Positions 18,172 to 25,384 of a stretch of DNA of 64,000 nucleotides are shown one piece after another (position 1 is the first letter of the stretch; each line of letters starts with the position of its first letter). The notes under the pieces are model-generated. The model saw only the letters and a list, made by a program, of their open reading frames with translations, made no database searches and was not told the DNA's origin. The translations under genes were made by a program, and so were the position numbers. Origin of the DNA: Hebobacterum sp964559435 (GTDB lineage: Bacteria; Armatimonadota; Hebobacteria; Hebobacterales; Hebobacteraceae); the NCBI GenBank assembly GCA_964559435.1, contig CAZLHI010000004.1, positions 1-64,000 on the forward strand, read 5' to 3'.

Positions 18172-19254
18172 ATGTCAGGATTCAACGGACTTGGAATGCA
18201 TCTCGGCAATCTCCCACGCCTCTCCTCGGCCAAGACGCGCTCGATCTCCGCCGAGAACTTCACCGGCGAGAAGGGCAAGGGCGGCATGGCCGAGCCCGGG
18301 CCGGCCTCGGCCGCGCGCGACCTGGGTCGAGGCTGGAAGTGCTCGCCCTGCATCAGCATCGAGGCCGGCGAGACGCGCGTCCTCGCCGAGATCGACGAGC
18401 CGGGAGCGCTTCAGCATATCTGGCTGACGCCCACAGGTCACTGGCGCTTCAGCATCCTGCGCATCTACTGGGACGAGCAGGAGCAGCCCTCGGTGGAATG
18501 CCCGGTGGGGGATTTCTTCGCCTGTGGATGGGGGCGGTACGCGCAAGTGTCGTCGCTCGCGGTCTGCGTCAATCCTGCCAGCGGGTTGAACTGCTACTGG
18601 GAGATGCCCTTCCGCAAGAGCTGCAAGATCACCATGGAGAACATCGGCCCGGAGGCGATGACGCTCTTCTATCAGATCGACTACACGCTCACGGAGGTCC
18701 TCGACGACGCGGCCTGCTTCCACGCGCAGTTCCGCCGCGTCGATCCCCTGCCCTACAAGGAGGTCCACACGATCCTCGACGGGGTCAGAGGCCAGGGGCA
18801 GTACGTCGGCACCTATATGGCGTGGGGCGTCAACAACTCCGGCTGGTGGGGTGAGGGAGAGATCAAGTTCTTCCTCGACGGCGATGGTGAGTTCCCCACC
18901 ATCTGCGGCACGGGGACAGAGGACTACTTCTGCGGCTCCTATGACTTCGACCTCGGCAAGGAAAGGGGCGGCTACCGCGAGTTCACCACACCCTATGTCG
19001 GCCTGCCACAGGTCATCCGGCCCGACGGCCTGTATGATTCCCAGACTCGATTCGGCATGTACCGCTGGCACATCCCAGACCCGATCCGCTTCGAGCAGGA
19101 CATCCGGGTCACGATCCAGGCTCTCGGGTGGCGGAGCGGCGGCCGTTTCCTCCCCCTCCAGGACGACATCGCCTCTGTCGCCTACTGGTATCAGACGCTC
19201 CCAACGGCGCCGTTCCCGGAACTGCCGGATAGGGACTACCTGGAGGTCATCTAG
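18172..19254 (+). CDS. GH172 (DUF2961) family glycoside hydrolase
   Basis: A 360-residue protein matching DUF2961/GH172 over its full length: the start LPRLSSAKTRSISAENFTGEKGKGGM, the core block GALQHIWLTP, the jelly-roll centre FYQIDYTL, and the active-site region FPTICGTGTEDYFCGSYDF with its conserved Glu-Asp. Characterised members are difructose-anhydride hydrolase/synthases and exo-acting D-arabinofuranosidases or D-fructofuranosidases that form multimers of double jelly rolls. No signal peptide is seen, so it is probably cytoplasmic. AGGAGCAGCAG before the ATG is a good ribosome site. It follows a MocA oxidoreductase in an apparent operon. Confidence 0.88.
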   Translation: MSGFNGLGMHLGNLPRLSSAKTRSISAENFTGEKGKGGMAEPGPASAARDLGRGWKCSPCISIEAGETRVLAEIDEPGALQHIWLTPTGHWRFSILRIYWDEQEQPSVECPVGDFFACGWGRYAQVSSLAVCVNPASGLNCYWEMPFRKSCKITMENIGPEAMTLFYQIDYTLTEVLDDAACFHAQFRRVDPLPYKEVHTILDGVRGQGQYVGTYMAWGVNNSGWWGEGEIKFFLDGDGEFPTICGTGTEDYFCGSYDFDLGKERGGYREFTTPYVGLPQVIRPDGLYDSQTRFGMYRWHIPDPIRFEQDIRVTIQALGWRSGGRFLPLQDDIASVAYWYQTLPTAPFPELPDRDYLEVI

Positions 19255-19322
19255 GAAGCGAGTTGCAGTGAGCGGCTGGGCTCCGTACAATGCTCGGCGG
19301 GGCCGGGCCGGAAAGGGGGCTC

Positions 19323-19744
19323 ATGGGCGAGAGGGTATCGGGTGAAGGCGAGGCAAGAAGCTCGCCGGTTGGGCTGCTGGTACTGCTGACTCTGTGGCCG
19401 GCGTGCTCGGAAACCTACTGCTCATTGCGGTGTCGGCCGACAGCGGCTGGGACGATCCGTTTGCGTGGATCATAGCGATTCATCTCGGCGCGGTTGCGAT
19501 GTCGCCGGGCGTCGCTGTCGCGAACATCGTCGGGTTCCGGCCGGTCAGAGCGGGACGGACCTGGGGCGCCTTCGTACTCATGCCGATGCTGGCCCTGCCG
19601 GCTACAGTCGGGGGCATTCTTCTGCACTATTTCCTGCTCAGCACTGTCGAGTTGTCCCTCCACACACCGCCGATCTTGGGGATTGTCCTGGTTCCCGCGT
19701 TCGCCGCCGCTGCGGTCGCGCTGTCGGGGAAAGAGTGGCGCTGA
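19323..19744 (+). CDS. Small membrane protein, apparently frameshifted near 19395-19403
   Basis: Two overlapping frames together look like one gene. Frame 1 starts at ATG 19323 after a good AAGGGGG site and reads into the membrane-like stretch GLLVLLTLWP, then becomes non-hydrophobic. Frame 2 has no ribosome site at its first start (GTG 19394) but continues VLGNLLLIAVSADSGW and three more membrane helices to TGA 19742-19744. A one-base change near 19395-19403 would join them into a protein of about 140 residues with four helices. It could be a sequencing error, a mutation or a programmed shift. The next small membrane gene starts two bases after the stop. The family is not recognised. Confidence 0.5.
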
Positions 19745-19745
19745 G

Positions 19746-19880
19746 ATGGATGCCAACCTGTTCCAGTTCGCCTTTCTCGGCTGGGTGCTGGTGCTCTCCG
19801 TCATCGCACCGCTCGTCAATGCGGCCGTGCTCCTGCTCTGGTTCCGGCGGCGCGACGCGGGCGTTGGCCGTCAGCAATAG
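19746..19880 (+). CDS. Small hydrophobic protein (44 residues)
   Basis: A 44-residue protein with one long membrane helix (LFQFAFLGWVLVLSVIAPLVNAAVLLLWF) and a basic tail. Its ATG lies one base after the stop of the preceding membrane gene, so it is probably translationally coupled to it and could be a partner subunit. I do not recognise the family. Downstream, 19881-20174 holds no supported gene before the UbiA gene. Confidence 0.5.
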   Translation: MDANLFQFAFLGWVLVLSVIAPLVNAAVLLLWFRRRDAGVGRQQ

Positions 19881-20174
19881 CAGGCCATCCGGCTGCTGTT
19901 CATGCCCGCCTGAGCAGCCGAAGTCGACGAAGTCATTGTCCAGCGCTGGCGGCATCGGTAGCTGCACCCACGTTCACCGCGGCGCAGAAGGTATCCAGCG
20001 CCCTGCGCCCCAGCGCGTTCGGATCGCGCCGCCCACCAGGGCAGAAACTCGTCGCGCGGTCGTGTATCACGCACGGGCAACAGGCGGAGCGCCTCCGGAT
20101 CGCTCGCACAGGACACGCTTTCCTGCTACCCTTACCCGTGGGTGAGCGGCCTCGCGTGACCGATCGGTTTCGAT

Positions 20175-21134
20175 ATGACGGCAGGAGAATTCAGGCCCGC
20201 CAAACTACCACCTCGAGCCACCCGCGGCCCGTTGTTCTGGCTGCAAGCAGCCCGAGCGCCGTTCTTCACAGGCAGCCTCGCACCCGTCCTGGTCGGTACA
20301 TCACTCGCCCTGTATGACTCCGGCACTCTCGACTGCCTTCATGCCGGTCTGACTCTGGTCGCGCTCATGCTTCTCCACGCCGGGGCTAACCTCGCGAACG
20401 ACTACTACGACCACGTCAGCGGCGGCGATGAGATCAACGTCTCGCGCGCGGCGCCCTTCACCGGCGGCAGCCGATTCATTCAGGACGGTCTCGCGCTCCC
20501 AGGCGAGATCCTGACCGCGTCCGCGATCTGCCTGGCAGCTGGCGGCGCCATCGGGCTGTATCTCGTCTGGGTGGCCGGTCTGCCAATCATCCTACTCGGC
20601 GTGTTCGGCGCCATCACCGGATTCTTTTACAGCGCTCCGCCGCTGAAGCTCGGCTATCGCGGTCTCGGCGAGATGGTCGTCTTCTTGGACTTCGGCCTGC
20701 TGCCGGTGGCCGGCGCATACTACATCCAGACAGGCAGCTTCTCGGCCGGCGCGGCCCTGCTCGGTGCCGTTGTCGGGCTGCTCATGGCCAACGTCCTGTG
20801 GATCAACCAGTTCCAGGATGCGGAGGCTGACGCGGCCGTGGGGAAACGGCACTGGGTCGTGCGGCTCGGCAGGAGGAGATCCGCCTTCGCGCACGGAGTG
20901 TTGTTCTTGCTGAGCTATGGATTGCTCCTGTTCGGCCTCATCGCGGGGCATCTGCCCGGTTGGACTGCCCTGGCATTCCTTTCAGTGCCGGCGGCGTCGA
21001 AGGCAGTTTCTGCTTCCCTCCGACACCACGACCAGCTTGGCCGGTTGCGACCCGCGAACATCGCCACAATCGTCACTCACCTGGCAGCCAGTGTGCTGGT
21101 GGCGGCTGGCCTGGTCGTGTCGAGATACACGTGA
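20175..21134 (+). CDS. UbiA-family prenyltransferase, MenA-like
   Basis: A 319-residue membrane protein with eight to nine helices. The first Asp-rich motif is NLANDYYDHVSGGDEIN (N-D-x2-D type) near residue 75 and the second is NQFQDAEADAAVGKR near residue 215, both binding Mg2+-diphosphate of the prenyl donor. The NDYYD form and the GGSRFIQDG segment resemble MenA (1,4-dihydroxy-2-naphthoate prenyltransferase of menaquinone synthesis), but no other men gene is nearby. It may act in quinone or another prenylated product pathway. The ATG at 20175 lacks a strong ribosome site; FWLQAARAPFFTGSLAP at residue ~21 is the usual beginning of the domain. Confidence 0.85.
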   Translation: MTAGEFRPAKLPPRATRGPLFWLQAARAPFFTGSLAPVLVGTSLALYDSGTLDCLHAGLTLVALMLLHAGANLANDYYDHVSGGDEINVSRAAPFTGGSRFIQDGLALPGEILTASAICLAAGGAIGLYLVWVAGLPIILLGVFGAITGFFYSAPPLKLGYRGLGEMVVFLDFGLLPVAGAYYIQTGSFSAGAALLGAVVGLLMANVLWINQFQDAEADAAVGKRHWVVRLGRRRSAFAHGVLFLLSYGLLLFGLIAGHLPGWTALAFLSVPAASKAVSASLRHHDQLGRLRPANIATIVTHLAASVLVAAGLVVSRYT

Positions 21135-21189
21135 GCCGGAGCGGCGTTCCTCGCCGGGCACGCGGAAAACCGATTCGAGGAGCAAAGCC

Positions 21190-22020
21190 ATGTTCGAGCC
21201 GGAAAGGAATGTCCCGAGCGGGACACCCTACGGAACGGTCCACCGCCGCGAGCTGACCGACCGCGCCGTCACCCACCTTGCTCTCTGGTGGCTCGGCAAC
21301 GCTGGCTTCGCCATCAACTGGGCGGGTACGGTGATACTCATCGATCCTATTGTCGAGCTACAGAATGACAACCTGGCCATGTCCGAGATCGGGCTGCCTC
21401 TGCGAGGGCCGCTGCCGCTGAGGGCAAGTGAGGTTACACGGGCCGACATCGTGCTCCTCACCCACGACGACGGCGACCACACCGGCCCCCTTACGACTCC
21501 GGCGCTCATTACGCGCACAGACGCCGTCTTCGTTGGAATCGAACGCACTCGACGCAAGCTCCAGGAGTACGGCCTGCCCGATGAGCGGTTCAAGCTGGCG
21601 GAATATGAAACGTCGATTCGGTTCGGAGGCCTCACCGTCACCCCGACCGTCGCCCGACATCAGGAGGACCAAGGTCACACCGTCCGGGGCGACTGCTGCG
21701 GCTTCATCCTAAAGCACAACGGGCTCACGCTCTGGCACCCGGACGATACGGACCTGCTCGAAGAGCACCTCGAAGTCACGGGAATCGACGTGCTGCTGCT
21801 GCCCATCGCTCCCCATGTCCTTGGCACACAGGGGAGCGCGCGCTTGGCGAACTCAACCGGGGCGCGATACATCATCCCCTGCCACTACGGGACCTACGAC
21901 TCGGATCTCTACTGGTGCACCGGCGATCCGGAGGCGGTGGCGGCCGGGATCGAGGACGCGGAGACACGCGTTCATATGCTCCCGATCGGCGAGAAGCTCG
22001 TCGCTCCCCTATCCGGTTAG
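21190..22020 (+). CDS. Metallo-beta-lactamase-fold hydrolase, UlaG-like
   Basis: A 276-residue protein with the MBL fold: LALWWLGNAGFAINWAGTVILIDP at the start and the metal motif THDDGDHTGP near residue 95. The canonical HxHxDH reads HDDGDH here, so one His is replaced by Asp. Later ligands TVARHQ, HPDDTD and IIPCHYGTYD are present. Related proteins (UlaG, L-ascorbate-6-phosphate lactonase; metal-dependent RNA/DNA hydrolases) hydrolyse phosphorylated lactones or nucleic acids. The substrate cannot be assigned. ATG 21190 follows GAGGAG at good spacing; the longer open frame upstream overlaps the UbiA gene. Its stop overlaps that of the convergent aldo/keto reductase. Confidence 0.82.
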   Translation: MFEPERNVPSGTPYGTVHRRELTDRAVTHLALWWLGNAGFAINWAGTVILIDPIVELQNDNLAMSEIGLPLRGPLPLRASEVTRADIVLLTHDDGDHTGPLTTPALITRTDAVFVGIERTRRKLQEYGLPDERFKLAEYETSIRFGGLTVTPTVARHQEDQGHTVRGDCCGFILKHNGLTLWHPDDTDLLEEHLEVTGIDVLLLPIAPHVLGTQGSARLANSTGARYIIPCHYGTYDSDLYWCTGDPEAVAAGIEDAETRVHMLPIGEKLVAPLSG

Positions 22021-23048
22021 CTTCTCGCTTCCATCATCTCCTCGTACCGCCCGACGATCTCTCGCATGATCGCCGGTATATCCAAATCGAAGGGACAGCG
22101 GTTGACGCAGGTCTGGCATTCCTCGCACTTCGCGACCGCGGCAATTGTCTTCCGGTATTCGTTGCGAGCCACGAAGTCGTCCCCGAACTGCTTGCGGTAC
22201 ACGTCGAAGAACATCACCTCGAGCACCGGCACGCCCTGCGGGCAAGGGTGGCAGTAGTTGCATCCGCGGCAGAACCGCTCGCCCAGCTCGGCCTTGATCC
22301 GCGCCATCTCAGCGAGGTCGGCCTCCGTCAGCTCGATGCCCGTCCCCGCAAGCTCGACCGCCTCCCGCAGCTCCTCCTCGGTTTCGAATCCGATCACCGG
22401 CACGACCCACGGGAACCGAAAGACATAGCCGAGGCAGTACCGCGCGTGCCCAAGCCGCCCGCCTCCAAAGGGCTTCATGCCCAGGAAACCTACGTCCAGC
22501 CGCTCCGCCTCCGCCACCAGGCCCTGCTCGGCCGCCTCGTCACCCACATAGCTGATGGGGTACTGAACGACGTCGAAGTTGCCGGTATGCATGAGGTCGA
22601 GCGAACCATCGAGTGAATGCGAGCTGAACCCGATGAACCGGATCTTGCCCTGATCGCGGGCCTCCCGCATGCACTCGATCGTCGTCTCGCCGCCGTAGAT
22701 GTAGTCCCGCGCGCCCTTGTCCGCGCCGTGGAACTGATAGATGTCCACGTGGTCCGTCTTCAGCCGGCGCAGGCTGTCCTCCAGCGCCTCCCAGAAGCTG
22801 TCTCGCGTGCCCCCGCCGGACTTGGTCGCGATGTAGAACTCATCCCGGCGCTTCGAGAGAGCCTTCCCGATCCGCTGCTCGCTGTCGCGGTAGCCCCGTG
22901 CGGTGTCGATGATGTTGATGCCCGAATCGAGCGCCGCGTTCAGCAGCATCTCGGCGTGCTCATAGGTGTACTTCACCGCAATCTGAAGCACCCCGAAACC
23001 GATGCGTGATACCTCTAGGCCTGTTCTCCCCAGACGACGTCTCTTCAT
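22017..23048 (-). CDS. Aldo/keto reductase with C-terminal 4Fe-4S ferredoxin domain
   Basis: A 343-residue protein. The AKR barrel (residues 1-~265) has the family start LGRTGLEVSRIGFG, catalytic Asp and Tyr in IIDTARGY, Lys in IATKSGG and His in IYQFHG. The C-terminal ~80 residues carry two cysteine clusters, CRGCNYCHPCPQGV and CEECQTCVNRCPFDLDIP, typical of a ferredoxin-like 4Fe-4S tail. Such fusions are common in anaerobes and may pass electrons between ferredoxin and a carbonyl substrate. The substrate is unknown. The gene's stop overlaps the stop of the convergent UlaG-like gene. It is probably oxygen-sensitive. Confidence 0.88.
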   Translation of the reverse strand: MKRRRLGRTGLEVSRIGFGVLQIAVKYTYEHAEMLLNAALDSGINIIDTARGYRDSEQRIGKALSKRRDEFYIATKSGGGTRDSFWEALEDSLRRLKTDHVDIYQFHGADKGARDYIYGGETTIECMREARDQGKIRFIGFSSHSLDGSLDLMHTGNFDVVQYPISYVGDEAAEQGLVAEAERLDVGFLGMKPFGGGRLGHARYCLGYVFRFPWVVPVIGFETEEELREAVELAGTGIELTEADLAEMARIKAELGERFCRGCNYCHPCPQGVPVLEVMFFDVYRKQFGDDFVARNEYRKTIAAVAKCEECQTCVNRCPFDLDIPAIMREIVGRYEEMMEARS

Positions 23049-23129
23049 TGCTGGTTCCCCTGCCGGGGATGTCTCGCGATTGGGCGCGCCCCGCTTCCTC
23101 GAACTCGGCGTCGAGCCGCGTCCAGATAG

Positions 23130-24194
23130 TCAATCGAACACGCTCAAGTCCCACTCATCCCGCCACCGCAGGGAGAGCGAGCGCCCGGAGATTTCGAGAG
23201 GAAGCCAGACATACCGGGAGTCTCCGAGGTCCTTTGGCTTCCAGCGGTCGGCCATGAAGATGTAGGCGCCCTCCGGTCGCTGGACCGGAAGCACGAAGGT
23301 GCTCTGCGAGTGCAACGTCGTCTCGATGTCTTCTGCACTCCCGACGCACGGGTTGCCGCGCACCTCCCAGGGGCCCATGATGCTGTCGGCAACGGCGTAT
23401 TCGGCCGCGTTGGGAGCCCATCCCGAGCACCCGGAGGTGATGCAGAAGTAGTCTCCCTCGTGCTTGAGGACGGCCGGCGCCTCCCGGCTCCGGCCTACCA
23501 ACGCTCGTACATACTCGCCGCTCGGCGACAGGTAATCATCCGACAGGCGGGCGATGTACATCGTCCTGTTCCACTCGGAGGCATGGAAGAGATAAGCCGC
23601 GCCGTCATCATCCTTGAACACCGTCATATCGCGGCTGTCGGCATCGTTCGGACGGAAGCTCCCCAGATACTCGTAGGGGCCGGTCGGCGAGCCGCTCCGC
23701 GCCACCCCCACCCGGGCGGCCGTATAGTCGGGGCTGTCGATGTGCATCCACATGACATAGGCGCGCGTCTTCTCGTTGAAGATGACCTTGGGCCGCTCGA
23801 CCACGCCGCTCGGATGGAGATCGTGGTCCGGGTCATCCTGCACGGCCGGCAGGACGAGGCCTTCGTTCTTCCAGTTGAAGAGGTCGCCGGACGAATAGCA
23901 GCGCACACCAACCACGTCCACACGATGCCCAACGACGGATGTCGCGCGCGTCGGCGCGCTCTTGTCTTCGCCGAACCAGTAGTAGGTCCCGCGGTCGTGG
24001 AGCATCCCACCCCCGTGCGCCTGGATCGGGTGGCCATCGGTATCGAGCCATACTTCACCCGGTCGGAATCTCTCGCTCATAGAATCCCCTGATCCTGCGG
24101 CGCTCCGTCGCCCCATGCCAAGGGCCGCGCCGATCACTCCCGTCGCTGCTGCTGCTCCGAGCTTCAGGAAGTCTCGTCGGCGGATTCGGATCAC
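23130..24194 (-). CDS. Tat-exported GH43-like glycoside hydrolase
   Basis: A 354-residue protein. The N-terminus has a twin-arginine signal (RRRDFLKLGAAAATGVIGAALG). The mature part is a five-bladed propeller of the GH43/GH117 clan: PIQAHGGGMLHDRGTYYWFGEDK, RPKVIFNEKTRAYVMWMH, SRDMTVFKDDDGAAYLF, LKHEGDYFCITSGCSGW and the closing FMADRW. It resembles GH43 subfamilies of exo-1,3-galactanase type, but the sugar cannot be fixed. The GTG at 24194 is chosen because it forms a GTGA overlap with the stop of the ThuA gene and starts right before the Tat motif. The protein probably acts outside the cytoplasmic membrane. Confidence 0.8.
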   Translation of the reverse strand: MIRIRRRDFLKLGAAAATGVIGAALGMGRRSAAGSGDSMSERFRPGEVWLDTDGHPIQAHGGGMLHDRGTYYWFGEDKSAPTRATSVVGHRVDVVGVRCYSSGDLFNWKNEGLVLPAVQDDPDHDLHPSGVVERPKVIFNEKTRAYVMWMHIDSPDYTAARVGVARSGSPTGPYEYLGSFRPNDADSRDMTVFKDDDGAAYLFHASEWNRTMYIARLSDDYLSPSGEYVRALVGRSREAPAVLKHEGDYFCITSGCSGWAPNAAEYAVADSIMGPWEVRGNPCVGSAEDIETTLHSQSTFVLPVQRPEGAYIFMADRWKPKDLGDSRYVWLPLEISGRSLSLRWRDEWDLSVFD

Positions 24195-24931
24195 TTCTCT
24201 CTGGGGATGCGCTCCAGCGCTTTCACGTTGGGCGCGTCGGCCGTGGACATGCGAACTCGCGGAGCCGCCCATCTCACCGCGTTTGTGATGACGCGCAGCA
24301 CGTTCTCGTCGTAGAAGATCGGAAGCGTTTCATGGCCCGGCCGGAAGTAGAAGATCCGGCCGTGCCCGCGCTGCCAGCAGCAGCCGCTCCGGAACACCTC
24401 TCCGCCCTGGAACCACGACATGAATACTACCTTGTCCGGAGTCGGGATGTCGAAGCGCTCGCCGTACATCTCCACGTGGGGCAGTTCGAAGTACTCGCCG
24501 ATGCCCTCGGCAATGGGGTGGCCCGGCTCGATGTTCCACAGCCGCTCCTTCTCGTTCACCTCACGCCATTTGAGGGAGCAGTTGGTGCCCATCATCGTGC
24601 GGAAGATCTTCGAGAAGTGCGCGGAGTGGAGGCAGATGAGCCCCATACCCGAGAGCACGTGCTCGCGAACGCGCGCCACCACCTCGTCTGACACTTCGTG
24701 ATGGGCCATGTGCCCCCACCAGATGATGACATCCGTGGCCTTCAGCACCTTCTCCGGCAGGCCATGCTCGGGCTCGTCCAGCGTCGCGGTCCCGGCCTCG
24801 ATCCCCTCCTGGGCGTTGAGATGGTCGGCGATGGCCGCGTGTATGCCCTTCGGATAGACCTTCCTGACTGCCTCGTCCGTTTTCTCATGTCGAAACTCAT
24901 TCCAGACGATCACCTTTACAGAGTCACTCAT
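24191..24931 (-). CDS. ThuA-like domain protein
   Basis: A 246-residue protein of the ThuA family (class I glutamine amidotransferase-like fold). Typical segments are VIVWNEFRHEK at the start, VIIWWGHMAHHEV, SGMGLICLHSAHFSKIF, and the closing RGHGRIFYFRPGHETLPIFYDENVLRVITNAVRWAA. ThuA proteins are found with trehalose and other sugar-utilisation genes, but their exact reaction is unclear. Here it is the first gene of a two-gene operon and overlaps the exported GH43-like gene by GTGA, which supports a role in use of the same carbohydrate. No signal peptide is seen. The 453-base upstream region carries a palindromic operator-like site and a strong hairpin. Confidence 0.85.
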   Translation of the reverse strand: MSDSVKVIVWNEFRHEKTDEAVRKVYPKGIHAAIADHLNAQEGIEAGTATLDEPEHGLPEKVLKATDVIIWWGHMAHHEVSDEVVARVREHVLSGMGLICLHSAHFSKIFRTMMGTNCSLKWREVNEKERLWNIEPGHPIAEGIGEYFELPHVEMYGERFDIPTPDKVVFMSWFQGGEVFRSGCCWQRGHGRIFYFRPGHETLPIFYDENVLRVITNAVRWAAPRVRMSTADAPNVKALERIPREK

Positions 24932-25106
24932 CCCACTTCATGCCTTTCTGTCGTCGATTAGTGAGGCAGACCCGCGCTCTGCGTCGGCGCGCCGCTCCCC
25001 GGCAGAGAAGCTGTTTCCGCGAGGTGCCGTGGGCCGATCAGGGCGCTGTGTTCCCTTCCGTGGTCGCATATCCTTCTGGGTGGCAAGAAGGCCGAAGATG
25101 AGACGC

Positions 25107-25142
25107 GCCAGCGGAGCCTGCCGACGGCTAGGCTCCGCTGGC
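25107..25142. promoter_or_regulatory. Strong hairpin with 13-bp perfect stem
   Basis: GCCAGCGGAGCCT (25107-25119) and its exact complement AGGCTCCGCTGGC (25130-25142) flank a 10-base loop. No T run follows on either strand, so it is not a standard intrinsic terminator. On the minus strand it would lie in the 5' leader of the ThuA-GH43 operon if transcription starts near the palindrome at 25218. Confidence 0.6.
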
Positions 25143-25217
25143 AACGTCACTAATGCGTGACGGACGGGGCGAGGTAAGTAGCCTGATCGAGCTGTCATCC
25201 AGCTCATACCATTCGGT

Positions 25218-25233
25218 TCTTACAATTGTAAGA
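25218..25233. promoter_or_regulatory. 16-bp perfect palindrome containing TACAATTGTA, operator candidate
   Basis: TCTTACAATTGTAAGA is perfectly self-complementary and AT-rich in a GC-rich surrounding. Its core matches TACAnnTGTA, the form bound by BlaI/MecI/CopY winged-helix repressors. On the minus strand TTACAA lies 17 bases from TATGAG, a weak promoter pair overlapping the palindrome. No such repressor gene is in the window. The regulator identity is inference. Confidence 0.55.
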
Positions 25234-25384
25234 CGAAACAAGTACCAATCACATTCCCTCTGATCTGGCCCCTCAGGTAGCATCCAGCGCCATTCCACGC
25301 AGAGGAGCCCCTTCGCCGCTGTTGAACAGCTATTACCGCGGGGAGACGGGGGCCTGAGGCCGATGAAGGGCCCGAGAACGGGAA

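Larger units (their letters stand above)
24932..25384. other. Divergent regulatory region between the ThuA-GH43 operon and the spermidine-synthase-like gene
   Basis: No convincing gene lies in these 453 bases; the short minus-strand frame at 24938-25207 is Arg-rich and has no ribosome site. The region holds a 36-base hairpin at 25107-25142 and a 16-bp perfect palindrome at 25218-25233, both listed separately. Promoters for both flanking genes must be here. Confidence 0.6.

Noticed and set aside
18175..19290. 371-codon minus-strand frame
   Set aside because: Antisense to the GH172 gene; acidic low-complexity shadow.
24938..25207. 89-codon minus-strand frame upstream of ThuA
   Set aside because: No ribosome site or family; it spans the strong hairpin and is Arg/Pro-rich.
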